A stretch of 64,000 nt of DNA, taken from assembly GCA_003013855.2 (NCBI GenBank), contig PVNU02000773.1:806001-870000 (forward strand), written 5' to 3'. The stretch's first letter is position 1; each line of letters starts with the position of its first letter. The notes beneath the pieces were generated by a model. The model saw only the letters and a list, made by a program, of their open reading frames with translations. It was not told the origin of the DNA and ran no database searches. Source of the DNA: Liriodendron chinense (taxonomy: Eukaryota; Streptophyta; Magnoliopsida; Magnoliales; Magnoliaceae). Positions 45,634 to 57,414 of this stretch are shown piece after piece. Both the position numbers and the translations under genes were made by a program.

Positions 45634-48600
45634 TTATTGGATGGTGAGGGCCCTGTGTTGGGCCTGACCCACAAGCATGCCACCTCGCTGCTGCCCTGAG
45701 CAATCACTTTCTTCCCCCCTCTCAGCTGACAGGTTATGGAAGGTTGACAGGTGGAAGTCTGAATGTTGCTGGTAACAGCCATTCCCATTGGAAGACATGA
45801 TCTGTTCGCACATATTCTGTGTTGTTGTAGTGGGTCCTTTTACTTTTTGCTGGGTGACTGGAGGAACCCCGGGTGCAAGCAGACAGCGAGTGTTCAGAAC
45901 CAGACAAGCTCACAGACAGCATGGGAGCACCTGGGATCGACTCCATTACCTTCTCGGGGTTGGGGTTGGCAGCGTTGCTATTGAGCTTCTTTGTGTTGAG
46001 GAAACGCCCCCCACTTCCTCTTTCCCTTCTCATAGCATGCTGATGACGAGATTCATGAAGATACGGCTGTAAAGGAATTGCATGATTACCCACCTATAAT
46101 CGACCAAGAGCACGGATCCGGAAAACAAACACTACTTTGAAAATAGAAATTTGTAGTGACAGAAAATAAAATTATTGGAAAAAAGTCACAAGAATGAGCT
46201 TGTCGAAGTTTTCAGTCTTGCTTAGTGTGCTGCAGTTTAGATAAACGTACTGTGTCATGATCTTGCCTAGCATCTCCATGGTCTTAAAATTCACTTAATT
46301 TGAATAATCCAGGTAACATGGAGGTTAAAGAGAAGGAGACTCTTTGGAGGAAAGGTCATCTCTGCAAAGGACAGAAAATCTGAAAGGGGTCAGATACTAG
46401 GCGCACTCATAAGGATAATGGGACTTCCATCTGGAAAGCCATTTCCAGATTTTGACGCTATCTCCAATGGAGTTGGTCAAGTTGTCATGAGGGTAAGCAG
46501 ACTTAAAGTTGGAGATGGAGAGAGGATTCTCTTATAGGAGGATTTGTGGTTTTGGGAGATTTCCCTTACATCTAGATTCCCTGGACTCCACCACCATGCT
46601 AGAAGAAATTGTGTTGTCAAGGAAGCTTATGAGCTAGTGGTAAGCAAAATAGCTTGGTCTCTGCAGTTCCTTGAAACCTATGGGACCACAAGATTGCAAT
46701 GGCAGCAGACATTTTAGATCTTCTCAATGAGGCCGTTCTTTACCCTTTTGAGGACAGCACTCTCATTTACGTCCAAAATAATAATAATAATAATTAAAGG
46801 TGCTAGGTCTCATAGCTTCTCCTAAGCTCCCATGGCCAAAAGTGTAGGTGACCAATGCCCTTCCTGAGTCTAGACTTGTTGTTGGGCTGCCATTACCAAT
46901 AAAATCCTCGAGGTTGATAACTCCAAAAAGGTATTGGTCCATGCTAATATGTGATTTATACTTTGTATGGAGGCGGAATCCATTAGTCGCTTCCTTTTCA
47001 GGTGCAATTCAGCTCCTCTAAGTTGGTCTACCTTCTCCAGTCTCTTCAAAATCAACTGGGTTCTTCTAAGATCACTGTTGGATCTGAAATTTTACTAAGT
47101 TCATCTCATGCTCCATCGTATGCATGTCATGCATATGTCACACCCCAGCCTCTTGGGTTGTGTGCACCAAGCATTTAATACACACTGCTTTCCAAGTGAA
47201 ACAGCAGGTCACACACCACCCCCAACCAGAGGGGGAAGGGGGGAGCATTTGCGAGAATACAACTCGCACACTTAGCCAATGGGGCGTGCGAGGTACACTT
47301 CAAAGAACACGAATGATCTCATATCCACCGAATTTTAGATTGAAAGTTAACGACTCGTCCAACTAGCTTGAACGCGTCCATAACTGTCATTTTAGCAGGA
47401 GATAACCATCTAATAAGTTCTTAGGCAGGGAATAACAAACTTTTGAAGGGAAAATTACCCCCAAGGCCTATAAATACCGTATTGGGGTCCTCATTTGCAA
47501 CATCCAGTTCTCTCTCAAAAAATTGTTGCCGATTTCTTTGCTTTGAAGTTCAAGAATTCCTGCTTCCTTCTTTTTGCCAAGTGCAAATGAGACAAGGTAA
47601 GCATATAAGAGTCTAAGGACTCATCCCCTCTCAGCGGGTGCCTCATGCACCTGTTTGAGTATGCTTGAGTGGTCATGCACACCTCCTCCGGGGCCCTTTT
47701 AGGAAGGCCTCATGCCCCTAGATAGGGTTGCCTACAGAGAGGTCGTGTACCTTGTTTAGCACCTGCAGATGGCCTCATGCCCCTGGTAGTGTAGTCTAGA
47801 AATAGTCCCATGCTATACCTTTTGACCTAGCCAAGGCTAGTCCTAGTTGCACCCCGTGTATTAAGGCATGAGGGGTCGCTCTCTCCACTTTTCCAGGCCA
47901 CGCTCCTTCCTACCTAGTGTGCAATTTTGATGCAGCTTTTCATTACTTTGGCATATAAGACCCCTTGCAATGCTAGAATCATTCCTACTTGTGTACCCCA
48001 CAAGGATGCATGGCTATTTGAAGCCAATGCCTCTCAAGATACATGATATGCATCATTTGCTAGTATCCCAATGGCCAATTGGCTATGCGAGACGCCTACA
48101 TGCCTAAGATTATCATCAGTACCTCAGCGTGATCGATGATCCAGACACTCTGAAGACAAAAGACCATAGATTGGGATCTTTGTGCATTGTTTGCATTCAG
48201 CTACTTTGTACCATGTAACAAATTAGTTTTCTCTGTTTTTTTACCTTTTAATCAAAGGTTTTTCTAGGAAATGTAATTAAGGGCCTTTGCCAGACTACAG
48301 CCTAAAATGTACTTTGTTTCCTAGATCAATAAAAGCCCTCGGCATGGCATATTTTGGTGCATATTGTTTACAACAAAGTTAAATACTATCAAACCCTATC
48401 ACATGTTAGACATTTATGTTCTACAATCAGTTGAAAGCTCTTATGGATGGTTGGGGTGGTGGTCCTTTCAAACTAAGGGGTAAGATCCATTAAAGATGCT
48501 TCTGCATGCTATCATGTGGGGGATTTGTAAAGGAAAAAATATGTGGAATATTTCAAAATAATTCCTCAAGCATTAATCAGGTGGTGTCCAAAATCAAGAT

Positions 48601-51600
48601 GTCTTTGGTAAATGTGGGCTTTGTATTTGATGAGTTCAAGGGGGTATAGAAATCCAATCTCTTTCATGAAAGGAAATAGTCCTTGAAGATTCCGGCTTAC
48701 TGACTCCTATTCCTATCTTTTGGTTGGCTCCTCCTTCACACTTTGGAAGCTTAACGTAGATGGGAGCTCCTTGGGGGACCCAAAGGCGACTAGGATAGGA
48801 GGTTTATAAAGGGACAAGTATGGCATTGTCAAAAAGTCTTCATTTTTTGGGCCAGTAGGGGTCAAATCATTGAATAGAGCCGAGTTGTTGGCCACTAAAT
48901 AAGGGTTTTGCCACCAGGGTAAGCTGGTCCGTAATGTTGGAAGCTGATTTTGGTAATGTGATTGCCTGGGTGCCCGAGAGGTGGAAGTTTACTTCGATCC
49001 TCAATAGCTTAAAAACTTGTTACCATCTATAGTGATGAGTTTTCAATCCTCATGAAGCTAATTGTGAAGCCAATCCCCTCACTATGGAAGGGGTCCTTTG
49101 ATCTTCTTTTTGTATTGGTGAATGCTATCCAAACCTTGATGGATCCTTCTATCTTCTTGCTCATTGGGCACTTCTAATAAAAAAGGACTTTTGGATAAAA
49201 CCACCTGCATATTGGGTAAATTGGATAAAACCACCACTTTATTTTAAGCTAAGAAAAACCCTAACTCTTGGCTAATCATCTTCTAAAATGGCGTACATTC
49301 GCTTATCACTTATTTAAGTCACACTGATGACCTTGATCATGTTGTTCATAACCATATTTAATTGATGGAAACAGGCCCGATCCTCGAACCAAGGCCATAC
49401 TCATCTCACACGTGACTTTTCTTGCAAACGTGTGACTATTCTCCCAGATGAAGAAAGCATGCTCATGTTCGTCATTTATTGATGATTGAGCATAGGGTGT
49501 TTGTCATTTTATTTACTGCATTTGAATATTGATTCTTGATCTGTAATTTGTGTTAACAAACACCTTCCAAAGATAATAATGGCTCATTTACTTTTACACA
49601 AATTGGAAAAACAAATGGGCTCTTAATAATACCATTAGATGGTCGTTTTTTTGTTTTTGTTTTTTTTAATGGAATGCGGTTCCCTCAAAAGCACCCTTAA
49701 AATGTGGGTGGTTACATCTATAAAAAAAAAAAAGGTGGGGGAACTACCAACATGTAGATGGGAAGGCAAAATGGTTGTCTCCTTTAACAACAAGACGTCT
49801 ATGCTTCTGAAACTTCCCAAGAAAACATGCAACATAAACTATATAGGCAGCCTTATGACCTAATCTTATTGAAAGACACGTTTATTTAAAGGCAAGACTA
49901 TGGCAATAGTTCACCACTTATCAAATAATCTCAATCATATCAGTCTTCTTGCTGAGTTTGGAGCACTGCCCATTTTTATTCTAACCATTCATTTGTTAGC
50001 CATCAATTGGGTGCATAGGATCACATGATCAGTGTGATTTTGGGACGATTCTCTGTCCACAATGGGCCCTAAAATTTGTACAGTTAATCATATAAGATGG
50101 ATGAGATCCCATAACTTAAAAGATGAAAGATGGTGGCACTATCACCTCAACCTGTCCTTAAAAGGTTTGAGGTTACTCCGGATGTTGTATCTATGATACA
50201 ACTGCAAAGAGTCATTGCATACTACTTGTTCAAGAAATATACTTAAAACTATTGGGACTGTGTGGCAATTCTGATGCCATGACTTTACATTATCCTGAAA
50301 GGCAATTTTCATAAAGTCTGTGAAAGGAATTGATAATATCCAATTATTTTAGATTTCTCGGTAGAGCATATGCCAGCGATCATAAATTCCTACAGATTAA
50401 ATAATGTATGACCAGAGCTTAAAATGCAATAAAGAAATGATCAAACTTTCACTCTAAAGATAAGTCCACTAACAATGCCAAAACATTGACATTGCCAGCA
50501 TATGCTGTATCCACTCAATAAGAAGCAAGTACAGCGAGAACTAGGGATGCAACTTGGGTTCGGGTCAACCCGGACCCAATTGACCCAACCCAAGTATGGG
50601 TCAGGTTGTCAAGGTCCTCGGGTTGGGTTCAGGTTGGAAAACGGCAACACGATTTGAAATCAAGTTTGGTTTCGAGTTGAGCAAATTCAATTCATGTTAG
50701 GTCGGGTTGGAATTAATAACATGTATTTGGCTCAGGTTGGATAGGGCCAAATAGGATCAGGTTGGGAATAACAATGTGTATTTGGGTTGGATTGGGTTGG
50801 GTTGGGTCAAGTTGGGTCGGGTTGGGTGGAGCATAAAGGAATTCGGATTGGCAACCTCTGGTTGGAATTCATCGGGTGGGATTGCAGGTTGGGTCCTCTT
50901 GAAGTTGGGTCAGGGCTCAGGTTGACACGCAACCCGCCCCAGTTGCACCCCTAGTGCGAACCTCAACCATGCCCATACTAATTATGGATAGGTAGTTCAA
51001 TGCACATGTACCTACCTTTCTACCTTTTATCAATTTCTTTTCCAATTCAGCCTTTGCGCGCAACTGTCTTCGTCTCAGAATTCCACGGTATTGCTTGGCA
51101 TTTACGTAAACAGGTTCCTCTGCCATTTCAAAGGGCAAAGGCATACGACTATGATGCACCCCGAGTATTTGAGGATGTACCTGCAAATTGCAAGAACCAC
51201 TAGCTAATATCTTCATCATCTTCAAACGCAAAATTTGGCAAAAATTACTCTTGGCAGTACCCCGTAGTAGAATGATTTCCCAGGGGATCCCAAGAAAAGG
51301 AAAAGGTTTTCCATTGATTCGACATGCAAGCATGTTTGGATATCGATGGAAAACTATGCATTCCAAGGTAACAATTCCATCCTTATCTGGATGCACATTT
51401 CTCTAGAAAAATTATTTCATGGAGATTGGAAGTTCCACTTGAAAAACAACATACTAATGAAAATGGAGTCCATTTTTGCACAGTGACAATGGAAACAATC
51501 ATAAACTTTTCATTTCCATGGATTCCTATGTATCCAAACATGGCCTTGGTTTAGAAAATTACCCTCAGACGTGTTCAAACTTAACGTATAAAACGGCACT

Positions 51601-54600
51601 AACAAAAACACTCAATTTTGGACACTTTCAATTTCTTTTCCATTGTGTGCTTCTTTGGTACTAAAAAACACTCAATATTGTAAAAATAAAGCATATACTT
51701 ATGCATGCAGTATTGGATAAAATTCATGACAAACTCAGCTGAATTTACCATAAATGAAAAGGACATGATGAAACTGGTACATGACCGCAGAAGACGAATG
51801 AGGACAGTATAACCTGAGTATGGTGTTAGGGTCAGGACAGATCATTTGCTGTCACTAGAGCCAGTAGGAGAGCATAACTATCCGAAATGAAAAACCTGAG
51901 CATTGTTTTGCTTGTTCCTCTTCCCTCTCTATTTTGTAGAAAGTGAAAACTACCACCTTTACTTTCCCGATTTTGTAGAAAGTGAAAACTACCACCTTTA
52001 CTTTCCCGATTTTGCAACCTACTGGTGCTCATCCAATGTTATGGGGTTTTCAGTATTCTGTTCATTGTTGGGTTACGAAGACTAGTGAAAACAACAGTTT
52101 TGTGCTTGTATTGTTGGAGGTATGTGGATGTAGCAAGAAGGCCATCATAAAGCGTGCCTAAGAATGGTACAAGAATATGAGAAATATCACAGATCCTATT
52201 ATGCAACAGAAATTAAAGAGGAACTTTGGAGCAGTACTTCCATAACACAACCAACCAGAGTATGAACCTTTCACTATATGAACAAAACTACTATATCAAT
52301 AATTCCTTCTCAACACCAAGATTTTTTTTTTCTAAGGACCAGAACCAAGAAATTTGATCAAAATAAAGAGGATAGCATTATAGAAGGGTTACTTTAAGTA
52401 GGTTATAGTTGTTAACATAACACAACCAAACCAGTTAGACAGGATTCATTTATTTCTATGCATACAGGTTACATACCAGAGCCTGGGTTCCATAAGCAGT
52501 CACAATCCCGCCATAATAAGGATCTGAATATGGATATGATGCACAAGGCTGTAAACATTGAAATGGAAAACACTTAAGAAATCCTTCAGAAGTATATTAC
52601 ACAAGACGTGAAAATTCAAGCTCCATAGAAAATTGACAATGAAGTCCCATCCAACTAAAAGTTTTAATGAGTCGTTTGGCAGCTTGGATTTGGTTTTTGA
52701 AGAGAATGAGAAACCAAGAGGAAGAATGTATGAGAAGAGATGAAAAAAGAGAGAGAAAGAGGATATTTTGGAGGGAGAGAGAGAGAGAGAGAAAATGTGT
52801 GTTCTCCCCTTAATCTTATTCCATAGATATGTAGAGTTTTCCCCTTATTACGCTACGACTATCTAGGAGTTCACTAAGAGGTTGCAAATGGCTCAGTTCT
52901 TTCATGAGAGGACGAAACACATTGAAGTTGATATATATTTTATTCGAGAGAAGATATCTTGTGGGTTATTAGCTACTCCGTTTGTCAAATCAACAGAACA
53001 ACTGGAAGACATATTTACAAAGGCTCTCAGCTCTCCCATATTGCAAGAAATCTCTGGCAAGTTAGGTATGACAGACATTCATACACCAACTTAAGGGGGA
53101 GTTTTGGAATATTAGTAAAGTAGGGTCTTTTCTGTAATAAAGTATGTTTGGACCTATTTGCAAATATGGCATTTGTGGGTTGTTATGATGTAATCAGTGT
53201 TCGAAATATCAGTATCGCGTTATGTATCGCATCCTTGGGATACAGATACATATCAGTTATCGCACGGGATATACCGTTTGTATCGGGTAATTTATCGCAC
53301 TTTTTTGGGAAACATGGGGAAAATGGTTGAATTTTTCAATGAAACTTTAGGGGTTGTTAAAAAAGACCTTAATACACACTTTTAAATCATAACATTTCAA
53401 GAAAGAAGTGAACATAATAGGTTTCCTTTGTATAGGATCTCAAGAAAGAAGTAAACATAATAGGTTTCCTTTGTATAGGATCTCAAGAAAGAAGTGAACA
53501 TAATAGGTTTCCTTTGTACAGGGTCCTAAGCTATGCGCTGTCTGACTGAACCAATGCAACTATATTCAAATTGAATGCATAAAATTTAGAGTACATGTGA
53601 TGATCTTTTCATCGAACACTCCTAAATACTTTGAAATTAGTTTTAATTGACAGTGGTTGAAGGGAAATTTTGAAAAAAATAATATTTTAATCATTTTTAA
53701 TTAAAAATGATTTTTATTTTCCAAAAATTGACAAGGACTTCACAAATCAGTACATCAGCCCTCATACATGCTTTATTTTATGTGTGGAGCGCAACACTGA
53801 AAGTAAGTTGGGAGAAATTGGGGAAAGTTCGAATTTTCCCCAAATCGGACTATCTACACTCAAATTTCGAAATTAGAGTGTATGTGATAATCATTTCATT
53901 AAATACTCCTAAATACTTCGAAATTAGTCTCAATTAACAGCCGGTTGACGGAAAATTTCGAGAAAAAACATAGAGAACATGAAGAACCAATGTATATCGA
54001 AATCAAAGCTCCAACTCCATGATTTTTCATGCAAAACATGAAAAACCAATGGATCAATAACCATTTGACACTGATTTAACATAATTTCAACAAAAAAGGG
54101 GATCAGAAATTGAAAATGCTCACCGGATCAAACATGTGGGATATATTGGCACTACTTGTGCGTTTTGTATCGCACAGGTGGGATACAAGATATATCATGG
54201 GATATATCAGCTGATATCGTCGATATTTAAAACATTGGATGTAATAAGGGGAAAACCCTAAATATACATAGAATAAGATTCAAGGGGAGAACACACGTTT
54301 TCTCTCTCTCCAAAATCTCCTCTTTCCCTCTCTTTTTCCATCTTCTCTTACATTCTTCCTCTTGGTTTCTCATTCTCTTCAGTTTTCACTTAAGAATCCA
54401 AAACCAGGAATTAGAATCCCTGAGATTTTCATTAAATTCAAGCTCCACAATAAATTGACAATGAAGTCCCATCCAACCAAAAGATTTAGGGGTCGTTTGG
54501 CAGCTTGAATTTGGTATTTCACTTAAGAATCCAAAACCAGGATTTAGAATCCCTGAGATTTTCATTCAGTCAGTAGTGTTTGGCGACCTGGATTTTCAAT

Positions 54601-54665
54601 CTGTGGAATCCAGATGCCGTTGGGAGGTGTGGAGAGGAGATTCTGTTGCTCTCCTTGAGCAATTT

Positions 54666-54746
<81 letters not shown>

Positions 54747-57414
54747 TGATCAAGAGGATTTTCAATCATCGGATTTTGCAAGCTAGCCTTTCAAGAGGAA
54801 TTGAGAACTGGGCTTTACTTTGGATTTCAAATCCTAAATCCCCCGAATTCCAGGGTGCCAAACACAATATTTTGGTCTGAATTTGGATTCAAATTCCAAA
54901 AGCACAAATTCCAAAAGCACAAAATCCAAGCTGCCAAATGACACCTAACCATCTATGTCACAACCACAAATGAGAAGAGATAGGGAACAAGTGCTCTTAC
55001 AACTGTGCGACCAAGTTCCAAGTGGGTGTGCGGCACAGCGTAATCAGTTATTTCAGGAGGTATTGTAGATGTGGCATTCTGAGCCTGTTGTTCTTGCCCA
55101 TGCTTTCCATCAGATCCTGAAGGAAGGCCTCTATTAGTATCAGAATGATGTAACTATTTCCACCCAAGTAGATAACAAGAAACTGTTGTTCAGCTGCATA
55201 GAAAAGCGTAATTAAGGTGAGATTAGGCCCATTTATATCATGTAAGAGGTAGTGACATAACCTATCAAGACAAATAAGCAGTGATATAAAAATACACATC
55301 GGGCTTCTATCCCACACGAGGGATTTTGTACTACTATATGCACCCTCAAGTATGCGGGGTGATGGTTCTTTCAACATGATTAGGCCCATTTGTGAAGATT
55401 AGGCCCATTTGTGAAGATGAAAACACACAAGGATACTATAACATTTCTAAAATAACCATGACAAAGAACTAGAAAAAGGTTGGAAATTCTAAGTGCTCAA
55501 GGAATAATATTTAAAACTCATAACAGAAGTTATAACACCACCCATTCTGCCACATGCCTTGTGGCAGTTTTAAGTTCTTTATGAAATACTGCAACATGAA
55601 GACAGGTTTCTCTATAACAATCAATAAATTCTCTGAAACTTACCACGTTGAATAGCCTAACTGCCAAAGAAATATGTTACCAAACACAGTCGGAATTCTG
55701 AATCCACCGATTAAATGGCATAAAAAATTAATCGAGGGTCTACACTCTCAGAGCCCATGTAATATGCAGAATAGTAGAAAGAGAACTTTGATAGACTTGA
55801 ACTGTAATAATGCAATAGAATTTCACATCAGCCATTTTTTAATGACAAGAGCACTGGTGGGACTGATACAGGTTCTGAAGAAAGATTGCTCAGACAGAAT
55901 TATTTCACTGATATGCATGTAAGACCATGACAGGTATACGAATTGGTGTTCTGTTCTTCAAATAATTCTTATTGCCAAGCATGATTCTCACTAGCTAAGT
56001 TACATCTTGTCATATAGTTCTAAAACTCGGAAACTCGAGTCGAACTTGGCATCGACTCATCCTGACTCATCGAGTCAATTCAATGACTCGGTCAACTCAA
56101 CACAACTTGAAGTGAGTCACTTGCTTACATAGCGTTTTTAATAAATAAAGAAAGGGTAATGAAGGGGTTTCAGACCCAAGACCTATAACAGCAGGAGCAG
56201 CATCTCCAACCAACAAGCCATGCACCCTTTCCAATATTTTTATATTTTATCTACATATAACTACTTAGAAATGAGAAGGTCTAGGTCCAACTGGTTGGAA
56301 CACAGGTTATGGTCCACCCAGCAGATAACTTCAAACTTGCTAGGTGCATGGGACATCCAGCCCGTTCAATAGATTATCCCCACCATGAGGAACACTTCAT
56401 GCAAAAATCAGCCCAATCCACTGATCAAGTGGACCACACTAGGGTCCCTTCCCATGGCTCAATGGTAGACAGAGTGCGTCTCAATACTAAGATCATGGGT
56501 TCGAGTGCCCATGTGGTGGGGTGTGTGTGTGGGTGCGTGTGTGTGAGTGTGCGTGGGTGTGGGTGTAAAAAAAAGTGGACCACACAATTTTGCTATTTAT
56601 CAATGGCTATACACTGTTTCTTATGGTGTGGCTCACTGGATGATTGGATAGGGCTGATTTTTGCACTAGGTAATCCTCATAGTGGGGCCAACTTATTAGG
56701 AGATTGGGATGTCACAACAACTTAATAGGTTGAAATTAATCCACCAGGTGGACTGTAAACTGTGGTCCAACCAGTTGGACTTGAGACCTTCCCTTTAGAA
56801 GTATTTACGAATAATATTAAATATTGAGTCAAGTCAAGGAAAGACTCATCCAGGTCTTCGAGTCAACACACCCCACTAGACATGGAGTCAATTCATGTTT
56901 TTGAGTTTGTAAACCATGTCTTGTCATGGTTTAAATTGTCATCTAATAAATAATGTATCACGGGTATGGCACCAATAGCTACACAGAAGAGACAATAAGC
57001 CAATAACCCCTTTGTTCTGTAATCTGAAGAATCCTTCCAACAATTTTTAAACTGATATTGATGGCTAATCTTCTCCAATATGTCATGATACTAGAGTATG
57101 ATTTCAGCCTTTCCTCGAAAACAACTTAGAAGGATACAAATTAAAGATAAAGAACCTGTCCATGTTGCTAACATTTCTTTCCTAACATTAGCACCCTCAT
57201 CTAGTCTATCATCAGCATGTGATGAGATTCCTTTGGCTCCTGCACCTCCATTAGCAGTTCCAACTGAAGACCTTGAGCTCTCTGATAACATGGCTGCTGG
57301 AGGGACAATACCGTACCCAACACCACGCCACCAAGGCCGAGAACAGATTGTTGCTGGCGGAACACTGCAAACCTCAGGTTCTACTGTGAATGTATTTTTG
57401 GATTTTGAGTGCAT
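45634..57414 (-). CDS. NFYA: NF-YA (CCAAT-box factor subunit A)
   Basis: This is the subunit that gives the nuclear NF-Y trimer its CCAAT specificity. Exons on the - strand: 57414-57156, 55116-55001, 52548-52477, 51180-51016, 46066-45634, all GT-AG and in phase. The start MHSKSKN fits the family; an in-frame upstream Met at 57477 exists. Exon 1 has RPWWRGVGYGIVPPA and exon 3 SYPYSDPYYGGIVTAYGTQA. Exon 4 carries the NF-YB/YC-binding helix EEPVYVNAKQYRGILRRRQL (about 170-199). Exon 5 carries the DNA-contact segment YLHESRHQHAMRR and GSGGRFLNTK. The 4.95-kb intron 4 separates the two. In exon 5 the reading frame stops at 45734-45736 after PVNLP (314 aa). The conserved family C-terminus (SSNGNGCYQQH...HRALTIQ, stop 45634) lies in another frame and would be reached if the A5 run at 45844-45848 were A4 (347 aa). 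Introns are swollen by transposons. Confidence 0.93.
46330..49190 (+). mobile_element. L1-type LINE ORF2 3' part, antisense in NF-YA intron 4
   Basis: Decayed + strand frames show the L1 ORF2 C-terminal region in order. VGDGERILL.EDLWFWEISL then TSRFPGLHHHARRN lies at about 46510-46620. A zinc-binding stretch, RFLFRCNSAPLSWSTFSSLF then KINWVLL, lies at about 46983-47070. It resumes with KMLLHAIMWGICKGKNMWNI (about 48492-48555). An RNase H-like domain follows: WKLNVDGSSLGDPKATRIGG, then NRAELLATK, LEADFGNVIAWV and PHEANCEANPLTMEGV (about 48745-49100). Several stops are present, so it is inactive. The block is split by an LTR-like insertion at about 47.1-48.4 kb. Confidence 0.78.
47136..48370 (+). 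mobile_element. Solo-LTR-like segment inside the L1
   Basis: It begins TGTCACACCCCAGCCTC and has a promoter-like CCTATAAATACCGTATTGG at about 47467, then a leader-like CTCTCTC stretch. An AATAAAAGCC polyadenylation-like signal is at about 48327. It interrupts the L1 coding sequence. Exact right end and target duplication could not be fixed. No internal retrotransposon genes are present. Confidence 0.55.
50542..50953. mobile_element. Complete hAT-type MITE (TAGGGRTGCAAC ends)
   Basis: The left end TAGGGATGCAACTTGGG and the reverse of the right end, TAGGGGTGCAACTGGGG, are inverted repeats. Flanking octamers GCGAGAAC (50534-50541) and GTGCGAAC (50954-50961) match at 6 of 8, as expected for an aged hAT target duplication. 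The interior is GGTTGGGT-rich. It lies in NF-YA intron 4, 62 bp beyond the exon 4 donor. Relatives are at 16.9-17.8 and 18.7-18.9 kb. Confidence 0.88.
51932..52012 (+). repeat. 39-bp tandem duplication
   Basis: ATTTTGTAGAAAGTGAAAAC followed by TACCACCTTTACTTTCCCG occurs twice, 39 bp apart, in NF-YA intron 3. No other feature is seen in that 1.3-kb intron. Confidence 0.85.
52700..52860 (-). mobile_element. Inverted copia LTR fragment
   Basis: Read on the - strand this is TAATAAGGGGAAAACTCTAC, GAGAACACACATTTTCTCTC and ATTCTTCCTCTTGGTTTCTC, matching the + strand sequence at 54242-54385. It is an inverted partial LTR next to the copia coding fragment. 52616-52699 just before it is repeated in direct orientation at about 54437-54520. 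Confidence 0.75.
52871..53194 (+). mobile_element. Ty1/copia pol C-terminus, polypurine tract and LTR start
   Basis: The frame FFHERTKHIEVDIYFIREKI then GLLATPFVKSTEQLEDIFTK, ALSSP and SGKLGMTDIHTPT is the C-terminal end of copia RNase H. After its stop comes the polypurine tract AAGGGGGAG (53093-53101), then TTTTGGAATATTAGTAAAG, a decayed LTR start (TGTTGGAATATTAGT-type). The LTR is interrupted at 53195 by a hAT element and continues at 54238. The upstream pol region is absent. It is antisense within NF-YA intron 2. Confidence 0.85.
53195..54237. mobile_element. Non-autonomous hAT element with perfect 8-bp TSD
   Basis: The target duplication GATGTAAT lies at 53187-53194 and 54238-54245. The ends CAGTGTTCGAAATATC and (reverse) CAATGTTTTAAATATC are inverted repeats. 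The interior is rich in GATATATC and TATCGCAC-type words near both ends. A 43-bp unit, AAGAAAGAAGTGAACATAAT followed by AGGTTTCCTTTGTA, repeats three times at about 53398-53526. No transposase ORF is present. It splits a copia LTR. Confidence 0.92.
54238..54430 (+). mobile_element. Copia LTR, continuation after the hAT insertion
   Basis: The sequence resumes the LTR: GATGTAATAAGGGGAAAACC, then a promoter-like run and the pyrimidine-rich TTTTCTCTCTCTCC leader. The same sequence in reverse is at 52700-52860. Downstream, CACTTAAGAATCCAAAACCA occurs at about 54388 and 54519, showing a further duplication. Confidence 0.7.
54489..54945. mobile_element. MITE with GTCGTTTGGCAGCTTG ends and (TA)n core
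   Basis: The left end GGGGTCGTTTGGCAGCTTGA and the reverse of the right end, GGTGTCATTTGGCAGCTTGG, are inverted repeats. TA flanks both ends (54487-54488, 54946-54947), so a TA target duplication is possible. The interior pairs too (GGATTTTCAATC, AATCCTAAATCC). A copy of the left end is also at about 52674. Confidence 0.78.
54669..54745 (+). repeat. (TA)n microsatellite
   Basis: About 77 bp of uninterrupted TA repeats lie inside the 54489-54945 MITE. ORFs of alternating Tyr and Ile on both strands are artefacts of it. Confidence 0.97.
56275..56791. mobile_element. MITE with GGTCTAGGTCCAACTGGTTG ends
   Basis: The left end GAAGGTCTAGGTCCAACTGG and the reverse of the right end, GAAGGTCTCAAGTCCAACTG, form inverted repeats. 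The arms share GGGCTGATTTTTGCA / TGCAAAAATCAGCCC and CAAGTGGACCACAC. A (GT)n-like patch is at about 56518-56565. It lies in NF-YA intron 1. Confidence 0.8.

Noticed and set aside
47136..48430. Five-base TSD for the LTR-like segment (GCATA)
   Set aside because: GCATA recurs near the right side but not directly after a CA end, so the boundary is not proven.
50917..51396. A single-exon 159-aa protein
   Set aside because: Only the 55 codons of 51016-51180 (- strand) are NF-YA exon 4. The rest is intron sequence read through both splice sites.
54580..54786. ORFs of alternating Tyr-Ile
   Set aside because: Pure (TA)n microsatellite translated on both strands.
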